From NCBI GenBank assembly GCA_035540935.1, contig DATLFS010000133.1, positions 1 through 14,628 on the forward strand: DNA of 14,628 nt, read 5' to 3'. Source of the DNA: DATLFS01 sp035540935. Its GTDB lineage: Bacteria > Actinomycetota > CADDZG01 > WHSQ01. The position numbers and the translations under genes were made by a program. Shown here in pieces: positions 1-6,270 of this stretch (positions are counted from its first letter, which is position 1; every line of letters starts with the position of its first letter). Under the pieces are notes generated by a model. The model searched no databases, had not been told where the DNA came from, and saw only the letters and a program-made list of their open reading frames with translations.

Positions 1-980
1 GTGCGGGGGGCGCCGCGCGCCGCCCCCCGCACCGCCCACCACGCGAGGACTCCCACCGGAACGATCAGCGAGAGGGTGACCAGCCCGCCGAGGAACGCGA
101 AGGCGGCCGGCCGCCATCCGCCGAGGCGCATCTCGAGCGGCCGGGTTCCCCTCGGCGACCGGACCGTCCGCCGGCCGGCGACGGCGCGCTCGAGCGCAAC
201 CACGCCCAAAGCCAGGAGGGCGAGCAGCAGGCTCAGCGCGAGCGATGCGGGGCGGTCGAAAAGGCGCGTTGCGTAGATCGACCGCGTCAAGGTGTTGTAG
301 CGGAGCAGCTGGACGACCCCGAAGTCGCTGACCGTGTAGAGGAACACGAGGAGGCTGCCGGCGAGGATCGCGCTTCGTGCCTGGGGCACCACGACGGTGA
401 AGAACGTCCCGAGCGGACCGCGTCCCAGCAGCCGCGCCGACTCTTCGAGTGACGGCGGGAGCTGCCGGAAGCGCGCCTGCGCGAGCAGATAGACGTACGG
501 ATAGGTGAACAACGTCAGGACGGTGAACGATCCCCAGAACCCGCGCAGGCTCCCCGGCTGCAGACCCAGCGGCCGCAGCGCAACCTCGAGCAGACCTCCG
601 GGCGCGAAAGCCGCGAGCAGAACGAACGCGCCGATGAAGGACGGGATCACGAGCGGGAGCGGGAGCAGGACGCGCCAGAGCCGGCGCGCCGGGACGTCCG
701 TCCGCGCGACGAACCACGCGGCCGCCGTTCCGATCACGGTCGCACCCCCCGCGACAGCGCCGGCGAGCAGGACGCTCTTCAGCAACGGCACCAGTGCCGC
801 CCGCGACGTCACCACTCCCCAGAAGACGGGGTCCCGCAGGTTGCGCACCACGAGGTACGCGAGCGGCGCGGCGAAGAGGAGCGCCACGGCCGCTCCCGTC
901 GCCTGCAAACCCGGCGAAGGCCGCTCGCGACGCCGGTTCGGAGCCGCCGGCACGCCGGCGGCTTCGGCGGCCGGTCGCAC
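1..980 (-). CDS. fbpB: Ferric iron ABC transporter permease, FbpB-like (partial, 3' end beyond left edge)
   Basis: Inner-membrane permease expected to move Fe3+ delivered by the adjacent binding protein, powered by an FbpC-type ATPase. I translated it from the minus strand; about 326 residues are visible, and the FbpB family is usually 500-560 aa with two permease halves. Hydrophobic segments lie near residues 30-45, 66-90, 104-125, 150-167 and 205-225. An EAA-type cytoplasmic loop begins at about residue 179 (EESARLLGRGPLG) and continues to VVVPQARSAILAG, the contact site for the ATPase. The proposed GTG at 980 shares its first base with the TAG stop of the binding-protein gene (TAGTG), so translation is probably coupled; no strong Shine-Dalgarno precedes it. 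An alternative GTG at 887 has GGGAG just upstream but would shorten the first membrane helix. The second permease half begins before the edge cuts it. Family assignment is firm; the symbol is by homology. Confidence 0.88.
   Translation of the reverse strand, partial: MRPAAEAAGVPAAPNRRRERPSPGLQATGAAVALLFAAPLAYLVVRNLRDPVFWGVVTSRAALVPLLKSVLLAGAVAGGATVIGTAAAWFVARTDVPARRLWRVLLPLPLVIPSFIGAFVLLAAFAPGGLLEVALRPLGLQPGSLRGFWGSFTVLTLFTYPYVYLLAQARFRQLPPSLEESARLLGRGPLGTFFTVVVPQARSAILAGSLLVFLYTVSDFGVVQLLRYNTLTRSIYATRLFDRPASLALSLLLALLALGVVALERAVAGRRTVRSPRGTRPLEMRLGGWRPAAFAFLGGLVTLSLIVPVGVLAWWAVRGAARGAPR
939..966 (-). repeat. GC-rich inverted repeat at the fbpA/fbpB junction
   Basis: Perfect 10-base arms at 942-951 and 954-963 (core GCCGCCGGC / GCCGGCGGC) are separated by 2 bases, with further partial pairing outward to 939 and 966. 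In the mRNA this would form a very stable hairpin starting 14 nt after the proposed fbpB GTG, inside the first codons (Ala/Pro-rich, probably non-structural N-terminus). Such a stem after a binding-protein gene could protect the upstream mRNA or dampen permease translation; that role is inference. GC-rich coding sequence can form such repeats by chance. Confidence 0.5.
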
Positions 981-1981
981 TAGTCGAGCAGCCCGCTCTC
1001 GGCGATGAGACGCGTCGTTCGCTCGAGCGCGCCGCCGAGGCGGCTGATGTCGAACTCCGGCGCGTTCAGCGCGTCGAGCGGAGGCAGCTCGGCGGAAGGC
1101 GAGACGCCCCGCACGAGCGGGTACTCGAACGTTTCCCCTGCGAAGTACTCCTGTGCCTCCGTCGACAGCATGAACTCGACGAACTCTTCGGCGATGTCCG
1201 GTTGATCGGATGTCTCCAGCACACTGACGGTCGACGCGATCAGCAGCGACCCGATGTCACCATCGGGGAAGACGTAGTTGCGGCTCGGCAGCAACGGGTC
1301 CTGCTCGAGGAAACGGTAGTTGTAGTAGTGGTTCACGAGCCCCATCGGGATCTCGCCCCGCGCGACCGCGTCGACGATCGAGTTGTTGTCGGCGTAGGTG
1401 ACGGCCTCGTTGCGTTCCATACCCTCGAGCCATGAGCGCGTGGCATCCTCGCCCTCGACGAGCGACATCGCGCTGACGAAATCCTGGAACGAGCCGTTGG
1501 TCGGCGCGAGGGCCACCTTCCCCCGGTACCGTTCGTCGGCGAGATCGAAGACCGAGTCCGGCAGCTCCGCGTCGTCGACGAGACGTTCGTTGTAGACGAG
1601 CACGCGCTGACGCGCGGTGAGGCCGACCCAGCGCCCGTCGTCCGCCTCGAACCGAGGCTCGACCTTGCCGAGCAAGGACGCCGGGAGGTCTGCCAACCGG
1701 CCTTGCTCGTCGAGGTAGCCGACGGGTCCGGGTGACTGCGAGAGGAAGACGTCGGCGGGGCCGTCATCGCCTTCCTCCGCGATCAGGAGGGCGAGATCGG
1801 CGGAATCGCCGTAGCGGACGTCGATCGGCACGCCCCGCTCCTCCGAGAAACGCTCGAGGAGAGGGCCGACGAGGGCTTCGTCGCGCCCGGAGTAGATCGT
1901 GAGCGCCTCGCGTCCACCGGTGCACGCGGACCCGGCGACGGCAACGGCGGCCGCGAGCAGCAGGGTCGGGATGCGGACCAA
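980..1981 (-). CDS. fbpA: Ferric iron-binding lipoprotein of an ABC importer, FbpA/FutA-like
   Basis: Extracytoplasmic binding protein (333 aa) that captures Fe3+ and hands it to the permease. The N-terminus is a lipoprotein signal (hydrophobic residues 7-17, then GSAC with Cys20 as the probable lipidated residue; Gly at -3 is a slightly loose lipobox). The mature domain opens with LTIYSGRDEALV, typical of the family, and NHYYNYRF at residues 217-224 supplies the tandem tyrosines (Tyr219, Tyr220) that ligate iron in FbpA proteins. The His seen near the N-terminus of Haemophilus FbpA is replaced here by Arg, as in YSGR-type members. The start is TTG at 1981, supported by GGAGGC at 1988-1993 with 7 nt spacing after GGAGG. 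It is first in a unit with fbpB, and an iron-box-like site lies over its promoter. Specificity for iron rests on the tyrosines and the regulatory site, and is not proven. Confidence 0.92.
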   Translation of the reverse strand: MVRIPTLLLAAAVAVAGSACTGGREALTIYSGRDEALVGPLLERFSEERGVPIDVRYGDSADLALLIAEEGDDGPADVFLSQSPGPVGYLDEQGRLADLPASLLGKVEPRFEADDGRWVGLTARQRVLVYNERLVDDAELPDSVFDLADERYRGKVALAPTNGSFQDFVSAMSLVEGEDATRSWLEGMERNEAVTYADNNSIVDAVARGEIPMGLVNHYYNYRFLEQDPLLPSRNYVFPDGDIGSLLIASTVSVLETSDQPDIAEEFVEFMLSTEAQEYFAGETFEYPLVRGVSPSAELPPLDALNAPEFDISRLGGALERTTRLIAESGLLD

Positions 1982-1987
1982 GACTTC

Positions 1988-1993
1988 GCCTCC
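1988..1993 (-). promoter_or_regulatory. Ribosome binding site deciding the TTG start of fbpA
   Basis: GGAGGC on the minus strand, with 7 nt between GGAGG and the TTG codon at 1981. It supports an unusual TTG start directly before the signal peptide. Confidence 0.75.
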
Positions 1994-2004
1994 GTCGGTC
2001 GATG

Positions 2005-2023
2005 TAAGGTACGCCTAACTATA
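2005..2023 (-). promoter_or_regulatory. Putative DtxR/IdeR-type iron box overlapping the -10 of fbpA
   Basis: On the minus strand the 19 bases read TATAGTTAGGCGTACCTTA, matching the classical actinobacterial iron box TTAGGTTAGGCTAACCTAA at 13 of 19 positions by hand alignment. The minus-strand TATAGT at 2018-2023 is a good -10 hexamer for fbpA and falls inside the site, the geometry expected for repression when iron is plentiful. No convincing -35 is seen. The site also lies about 35 nt before the divergent glycosyltransferase gene and might affect it. The octamer AGTTAGGC recurs in the site before fbpC. Binding is inferred. Confidence 0.6.
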
Positions 2024-2046
2024 TCCGTAAGGGTCGTCTCACCTCC

Positions 2047-2052
2047 GGGAGG
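2047..2052 (+). promoter_or_regulatory. Ribosome binding site for the glycosyltransferase fusion gene
   Basis: GGGAGG ends 4 nt before the GTG at 2057. The spacing is short but it is the only good site nearby and supports the GTG start. Confidence 0.6.
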
Positions 2053-2056
2053 ACGG

Positions 2057-3661
2057 GTGGCTCAGAGGCGCCGCATCGTGGCGGGCGTCGGGATGCTTCT
2101 CTTCGCGGTCGCCGTCGTCGTGGTCGTACGGAGCGCCGACCTCGGGGCGCTCGGGCGCACGTGGCGGAGCGCGCTCGCCTCACCCGGGGGCGCGGCCGCC
2201 GCGCTCGCCGCCTACACCGGCGCGTTCGCGCTGCGCGCGGCCGTCTGGAGCCGGATCGTCCACGGGCTCTCGTTCGGGCATGCCCTGGCCGCCATCCACG
2301 TCTCGCTCGCGGGGAACCACGTCCTCCCCCTCCGCTTGGGCGAGGCGCTGCGCGTCACGAGCGTCGTGCGGCGGGCACGGATCCCGTTCTCCACGGCGAC
2401 CGCCTCGACGGTGATGCTCCGGGCCGCCGACGTGCTGGCGGTCGCCGGGCTGGCGGCAACATTCGGCCCCGCCCTCCTGGCAAGGCTAGGCATATCCGGT
2501 TGGATACCCGCGCTCCCCGCCGGGGCGCTGTGGCTCGCCGGCCTGTGGTGGCTGCGCCGCCTCGACGGCGGGAGAGGCCTTCGCCTCGGCCGATCCGCCG
2601 GCGTAGTTGCGGCCGCGGCGACGGTGTCCTGGCTCCTCGAGAGCGCCGTGATCTGGCAGGCGGCCCGCTGGGCAGGCATCGACCTCTCCCCCGCCGACGC
2701 CGTGCTCGTGACCGCGGTGACGATCGCGGCGCAGGTGCTCGCGGTCGCCCCCGGCGGCATCGGCACCTACGAGGCCGCCGCCACGGCCGCCATGGTCGCC
2801 CTCGGCGCGCCGGCCGGCGCGGCGCTCTCCGTGGCGATCGCGGCGCACGCGCTCAAGACCGCATATGCGTTGATCACCGGCGCGATAGCGCTCTTCGTCC
2901 CCTCCCCCGGCGCGCTCGGACGGCTGCGCCTCCCGCCGCCCCAGGAGCGGGCGAGGGTCCCGCGCGTGGTCCGCGACGACGCCCCGATCGTCCTCTTCCT
3001 CCCGGCGCACGACGAGGAGCAGGCGGTCGGAGGGGTCGTGCGCCGCGCCCCCCGGACGATCCTCGGCCACCCCGTGGAGGTGATCGTCGTCGACGACGGC
3101 TCGAACGACGCCACCGCCACCGCGGCGCGCCGCGCCGGCGCGCGCGTCATCTCGTTCTCCGCGAACCGCGGCCTGGGGGCAGCCGTGCGCGCCGGCCTCG
3201 CCGAGGGCGTGAACCGCGGCGCGGCTGCGATCGCGTTCTGCGACGCAGACGGCGAGTACGCGCCCGAGGAGCTCGACCGGCTGGTCGCGCCGATCCTGCG
3301 CGGCGACGCCGACTACGTCGTCGGCAGCCGCTTCGCCGGCTCACCCCGCCGCATGTTGCCCCACCGTCTGCTCGGCAACGTCCTCCTGACCCGTCTGCTG
3401 CGCTTCGTGGCGCGCCGCCCGATCAGCGACGGGCAGAGCGGCTACCGCGCCTTCGCGCCCGAGGCGGCGCGCGACGCGGAGGTGATCCACGACTTCAACT
3501 ACGCGCAGGTGCTGACGCTCGACCTCCTGGCGAAGGGATACCGGTACGCCGAGGTTCCGATCTCGTACCGCTTCCGGCAGACCGGGAGGTCGTTCGTCCG
3601 CCTCGGTCGCTATCTCCGGCGCGTCGTGCCCGCCGTCTACCGGGAGCTCAACACCACCTGA
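2057..3661 (+). CDS. Fusion: LPG-synthase-type (UPF0104) membrane domain + GT2 glycosyltransferase
   Basis: 534 aa in two parts. Residues about 1-285 form a multi-helix membrane domain of the lysylphosphatidylglycerol synthase TM / UPF0104 family, with the marker segments LPLRLGEALR (near 90) and APGGIGTYEAA (near 232). Residues about 310-534 are a family 2 glycosyltransferase of the polyprenyl-phosphate sugar synthase type: PAHDEE near 316, VDDGS at 345-349, the DXD-like DADGE at 396-400, VGSRF, SDGQSGYR near 457, and a C-terminal PISYRFR..GRS segment. GT2 enzymes of this type move a sugar from a nucleotide donor to a polyprenyl-phosphate lipid at the inner face of the membrane; sugar and lipid cannot be read here. 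Related archaeal AglD has the two parts in the opposite order. Start is GTG with GGGAGG upstream. It is divergent from fbpA, and its stop lies 1 nt from that of the convergent FAD protein. A joint role in glycolipid or polysaccharide synthesis is inference. Confidence 0.87.
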   Translation: MAQRRRIVAGVGMLLFAVAVVVVVRSADLGALGRTWRSALASPGGAAAALAAYTGAFALRAAVWSRIVHGLSFGHALAAIHVSLAGNHVLPLRLGEALRVTSVVRRARIPFSTATASTVMLRAADVLAVAGLAATFGPALLARLGISGWIPALPAGALWLAGLWWLRRLDGGRGLRLGRSAGVVAAAATVSWLLESAVIWQAARWAGIDLSPADAVLVTAVTIAAQVLAVAPGGIGTYEAAATAAMVALGAPAGAALSVAIAAHALKTAYALITGAIALFVPSPGALGRLRLPPPQERARVPRVVRDDAPIVLFLPAHDEEQAVGGVVRRAPRTILGHPVEVIVVDDGSNDATATAARRAGARVISFSANRGLGAAVRAGLAEGVNRGAAAIAFCDADGEYAPEELDRLVAPILRGDADYVVGSRFAGSPRRMLPHRLLGNVLLTRLLRFVARRPISDGQSGYRAFAPEAARDAEVIHDFNYAQVLTLDLLAKGYRYAEVPISYRFRQTGRSFVRLGRYLRRVVPAVYRELNTT

Positions 3662-3662
3662 G

Positions 3663-5039
3663 TCAGTCTTCGACCACGTGGGTGCGGAACACGGCGCGCG
3701 CTTCGTGCCACGCGCTTCGGTCGAACCCGCCGCCCGGCTCGAGCGCGTCGGCCGCGGCCCACGCCATGGCAAGCGCGTGGTGCGAGTTGTCGTGGGCGAA
3801 CAGTCCCTGCCGTCCGAACGTCAGCACCCGAGGTAGATCACTCGCCCACGCGTCGAGGACCTCGAAGGCGTGCTCGAAGCCCCGCCGGTAGATCGGATAC
3901 GCGTGGGAGAGGCGCCGCACCTCGACGCCGACGGGACGAGGATCGGGCAGGCCGGATCGGATCAGACCGTCGACGACGAGATCCGCGAGGTCGCGGTCGT
4001 CGCGCGACCACACCGGGTCGCCCGGGTCGCACGGCACCTCGGCGCAGAGAACGGTACGACCCGGTGGATCGTCGCCGTCGCGGTAGTTCTTGGGTTCGGA
4101 CACGCGCGTGACAGGCGTGCCTTCCTCCGGCAGGTAATGCGCGTCGAACGGCGTGTAACGCTCCGCGTCGAGGATCAGATAGACGAGGATCATGGCGCGA
4201 AAGGCGAGCGAAGCCGCGGCCGCGAAGACCTCCTCCGGCGGCTGCGGCGCCGACATCCGCGCCAGCACCGGCAGCGGGAGCGTCGACCAGCAGCGGCGCG
4301 CGACGACCCGGCCGTCGCTCGTCTCCACCTCGACCCGGTCCGCCCCGACCGTCACCCGCTCCGCCGCCACGCCGAAGCGCACGTCGGCTCCCATCCGTTG
4401 CGCGGCCGCACTCAGCGCTTCCCATGTCTGGCCGAACCCGCGCCTGGGATACAGGAAGGTGCGTTTCGCCGCGCTCTGCCGCCCGAAGACACGCCCGATC
4501 AGCTTCGCCGGCGAAGACGCCGCGACGCGGCGGCGCGCCTGCTCACCGGAGAGATCGGCGGGATCAAGCCCCCACAGCTTGCGCGCGTAGGGGAAGTAGA
4601 AGCGCTCGCACATCGTCGGCCCGATCCCGGCCCGGAGCACCTCCGCGAAGGAATCGTCCCGCGGCCGGCGCGCCCAGGAGAGGGCGGCGTCGCGCGCGGC
4701 GGCCAGAGCCAGCGACGGCGGGAGCCGCCGGATGAGGTCGCCTCCGCGCAGCGGGAACGCGATCCACCTTCCGGCGAGCCGGATGCGGCCGTGGCGCGGC
4801 CGCACCTGAAGGTCGTCTGCGAGCAGTCCCTGGAGCTCCGTCAGGATCCGCGGGTCGATGCTGGGATGCAGGCGATGGCTCCCGAAGTCGACACGCATGC
4901 CCCCGACCTCGATGCTCCCGGCCGCGCCCCCCGGAGCCGGAGCACGCTCGAGGAGCACCACGTCCAGCCCCTTCTGCGCCGCGCGGTAGGCGGCGCCGAC
5001 GCCGGCGGGACCGGCGCCGAGGACCACCAGGTCGTGCAT
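3663..5039 (-). CDS. FAD-dependent oxidoreductase, UDP-galactopyranose mutase / protoporphyrinogen oxidase-like
   Basis: 458 aa flavoprotein of the NAD(P)-binding_8 / amine oxidase superfamily. The N-terminal Rossmann motif is GAGPAG at residues 8-13, with Glu31 (LLERAPAPGG) placed to bind the FAD ribose. DFGSHRLHPSID near residue 50 and PYARKLWGLDPADLS near residue 150 resemble the UGM-like flavoproteins often found with sugar or lipid synthesis genes. A C-terminal FAD-contact segment is around 400-430 (FGRQGLFAHDNSHHALAMA). Substrate unknown: sugar ring contraction, porphyrinogen oxidation or another oxidation are all possible, and annotation pipelines often call such proteins protoporphyrinogen oxidase without evidence. 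Its ATG shares a base with the TGA of fbpC (TGATG), so it is probably translated from the fbpC mRNA and may be iron-regulated. It is convergent with the glycosyltransferase fusion, which suggests a shared pathway. Confidence 0.8.
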   Translation of the reverse strand: MHDLVVLGAGPAGVGAAYRAAQKGLDVVLLERAPAPGGAAGSIEVGGMRVDFGSHRLHPSIDPRILTELQGLLADDLQVRPRHGRIRLAGRWIAFPLRGGDLIRRLPPSLALAAARDAALSWARRPRDDSFAEVLRAGIGPTMCERFYFPYARKLWGLDPADLSGEQARRRVAASSPAKLIGRVFGRQSAAKRTFLYPRRGFGQTWEALSAAAQRMGADVRFGVAAERVTVGADRVEVETSDGRVVARRCWSTLPLPVLARMSAPQPPEEVFAAAASLAFRAMILVYLILDAERYTPFDAHYLPEEGTPVTRVSEPKNYRDGDDPPGRTVLCAEVPCDPGDPVWSRDDRDLADLVVDGLIRSGLPDPRPVGVEVRRLSHAYPIYRRGFEHAFEVLDAWASDLPRVLTFGRQGLFAHDNSHHALAMAWAAADALEPGGGFDRSAWHEARAVFRTHVVED

Positions 5040-6118
5040 CAGGAAGAGGGGAAGGCGACCGCCGGCGCACCGGCGTAGTGCAGCGACAGGCGGTCTCCGG
5101 GCCGATACTCCGGCGACGCCAGCACGCGCACCCGGAGCGCCGCGCCGTCCGCGAGCCGGAGCAGGTAGACGGCGTCGTGCCCGTAGAACTCGATCGTCTC
5201 GACCTGTGCTTCGTCGCCTTCGCGCACCAGGATCTTCTCGGGACGGATCATCACGTCGACGTCTCCGTGATGCTCGGCGCGAAGAGGGACGATCCCGATC
5301 GGCGTCTCCGCCTTGTCACCGGTCGCGGCCCCACGGATGAAGTTCGCATCGCCGATGAAGTCCGCGACGGCGCGGCTCGCGGGCGCGTCGTAGAGCTGGG
5401 CGGGAGGACACTGCTGCACCACCTCGCCGTCGAGCATCACGGCCACGCGGTCGCCGACGACGAACGCCTCTTCCTGCTGGTGCGTGACGAAAAGCGCCGT
5501 GACGCCGAGGTCGGAGAGCAGCCTCTGCACCTCCAGGCGGATCGAGTTACGCAGGGCGGCGTCGAGATTCGAGAAGGGCTCGTCGAGGAGGATCACCGAG
5601 GGACGGTTGGCCAGCGCCCGCGCGAGCGCTACCCGCTGCTGCTGGCCGCCCGACAGCGTGGCCGGTGAGCGGTCGGCCAAGCCGCCGAGCTCGACGAGGT
5701 CGAGGATCTCTTGGATCCGCCGCCCGTCGCGCTCCCGGCGCGGCAGGCCGAAAGCCACGTTCCGCCCGACCGAGAGATGCGGGAACAGAGCCCAGTCCTG
5801 GAACACCATCCCGACCCGGCGCGCCTCCGGAGGTACGAACGCCTCGCGACCCGCGACGCGGCGGCGCCCGATCGCGATCTCACCGGAGTCGGCCCGCTCG
5901 AGGCCGGCGATGCTGCGGAGGAGCGTCGTCTTGCCGCAACCGCTCGGCCCTAGAAGGGCGACGACCGTGCCGGCAGGCACGTCCAGATCGACCCCCCGCA
6001 GGACGGGGCCCGCTCCGAACGACTTCCACAGACCCCTGACGGCGACGGCCTCCGCGGCCGAATCGACGGGGAGCCGCGAAGGGGCCGTGCGGATAGCCAT
6101 GAACGGGAAGTTAGGCAT
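5039..6118 (-). CDS. fbpC: Ferric iron ABC transporter ATPase, FbpC/PotA-like with TOBE domain
   Basis: 359 aa cytoplasmic ATPase expected to drive the FbpA/FbpB importer. Walker A is GPSGCGKTT (residues 57-65), Q-loop MVFQDWALFPHL, ABC signature LSGGQQQR (155-162), Walker B VILLDEP (about 177-183), followed by SNLD and the switch His in FVTHQ. Residues about 275-355 form a TOBE-type regulatory domain (MIRPEKI, then a beta-rich tail) as in Fbp/Pot/Ugp ATPases. The start is uncertain. The ATG at 6118 has no proper Shine-Dalgarno, but a -10-like TACCTT sits 7 nt upstream, which would fit a leaderless mRNA; ATG at 6100 is an alternative. Its stop overlaps the start of the FAD protein gene. It is separated from fbpA/fbpB by two other genes but shares their type of regulatory site. 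Spermidine or sulfate-type transport is less likely given fbpA nearby. Confidence 0.88.
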   Translation of the reverse strand: MPNFPFMAIRTAPSRLPVDSAAEAVAVRGLWKSFGAGPVLRGVDLDVPAGTVVALLGPSGCGKTTLLRSIAGLERADSGEIAIGRRRVAGREAFVPPEARRVGMVFQDWALFPHLSVGRNVAFGLPRRERDGRRIQEILDLVELGGLADRSPATLSGGQQQRVALARALANRPSVILLDEPFSNLDAALRNSIRLEVQRLLSDLGVTALFVTHQQEEAFVVGDRVAVMLDGEVVQQCPPAQLYDAPASRAVADFIGDANFIRGAATGDKAETPIGIVPLRAEHHGDVDVMIRPEKILVREGDEAQVETIEFYGHDAVYLLRLADGAALRVRVLASPEYRPGDRLSLHYAGAPAVAFPSS

Positions 6119-6124
6119 CCCTAA
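6106..6124 (-). promoter_or_regulatory. Putative DtxR/IdeR-type iron box over the start of fbpC
   Basis: On the plus strand the 19 bases read GGAAGTTAGGCATCCCTAA, matching TTAGGTTAGGCTAACCTAA at 13 of 19 positions, with near-perfect halves GTTAGGC and CCTAA. It covers the proposed fbpC ATG (6116-6118) and adjoins the -10-like element, so a bound repressor would block initiation. It shares AGTTAGGC with the fbpA site. Function is inferred from sequence alone. Confidence 0.6.
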
Positions 6125-6125
6125 G

Positions 6126-6131
6126 AAGGTA
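6126..6131 (-). promoter_or_regulatory. Possible -10 element of fbpC
   Basis: TACCTT on the minus strand lies 7 nt before the ATG at 6118, which would place the transcription start at or next to the start codon. No -35 resembling TTGACA is found 16-18 nt upstream, so this is tentative. Confidence 0.35.
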
Positions 6132-6162
6132 CAACGGTCGCCCGAAGGACGCGCTCGGGTCG

Positions 6163-6191
6163 TTGACTCCCGCGGCCGCCACCGTTAGCGT
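6163..6191 (+). promoter_or_regulatory. Sigma-70-type promoter of gltB
   Basis: TTGACT at 6163-6168 and TAGCGT at 6186-6191 are separated by exactly 17 nt. The expected transcription start is near 6198, giving a leader of about 73 nt before gltB. It is the best promoter match I noticed in the window. Confidence 0.6.
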
Positions 6192-6213
6192 CGCGCCCGT
6201 CACGACAACGAGC

Positions 6214-6248
6214 AAAGGCGCTCCCGAGACACGGCGGGGCGCCTTTTT
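6214..6248 (+). terminator. Terminator-like hairpin in the gltB leader (possible attenuator)
   Basis: AAAGGCGC (6214-6221) pairs with GCGCCTTT (6239-6246), and an inner CCCG (6223-6226) pairs with CGGG (6235-6238), leaving one bulged T and an 8-nt loop. Five Ts at 6244-6248 follow, so it looks like an intrinsic terminator on the plus strand. It lies downstream of the gltB promoter and 12 nt before the gltB ribosome binding site, with no plus-strand gene just upstream to terminate. That position suggests attenuation of gltB or production of a short leader RNA. No leader peptide start (ATG/GTG/TTG) lies between 6192 and the hairpin. Confidence 0.6.
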
Positions 6249-6259
6249 CCGTTCCGCCC

Positions 6260-6265
6260 GGAGGA
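6260..6265 (+). promoter_or_regulatory. Ribosome binding site fixing the gltB start
   Basis: GGAGGA with 5 nt to the ATG at 6271. It supports this start over the in-frame TTG at 6163, which is the promoter -35 itself. Confidence 0.8.
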
Positions 6266-6270
6266 AGCGC

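Noticed and set aside
1..1008. Plus-strand open frames at the left edge (1-276 and 505-1008)
   Set aside because: Opposite strand of the partial fbpB gene, which has recognisable membrane helices and an EAA loop.
2484..2502. Iron-box-like sequence inside the glycosyltransferase gene
   Set aside because: Only about 10 of 19 positions match and it lies mid-gene with no start nearby.
2161..3891. Long plus-strand open frame (576 codons) in another frame of the glycosyltransferase gene
   Set aside because: Its translation is Arg/Ala/Pro-rich low complexity with no family motif, typical of high-GC shadow frames; the frame at 2057-3661 has clear domains.
3870..5078. Plus-strand open frame opposite the FAD oxidoreductase gene
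   Set aside because: Shadow frame; the minus-strand frame carries the FAD motif and a coupled start.
6163..6270. In-frame N-terminal extension of gltB starting at TTG 6163
   Set aside because: The TTG is the promoter -35; the extension would cross the leader hairpin, and a ribosome binding site and the conserved propeptide-Cys layout support ATG 6271.
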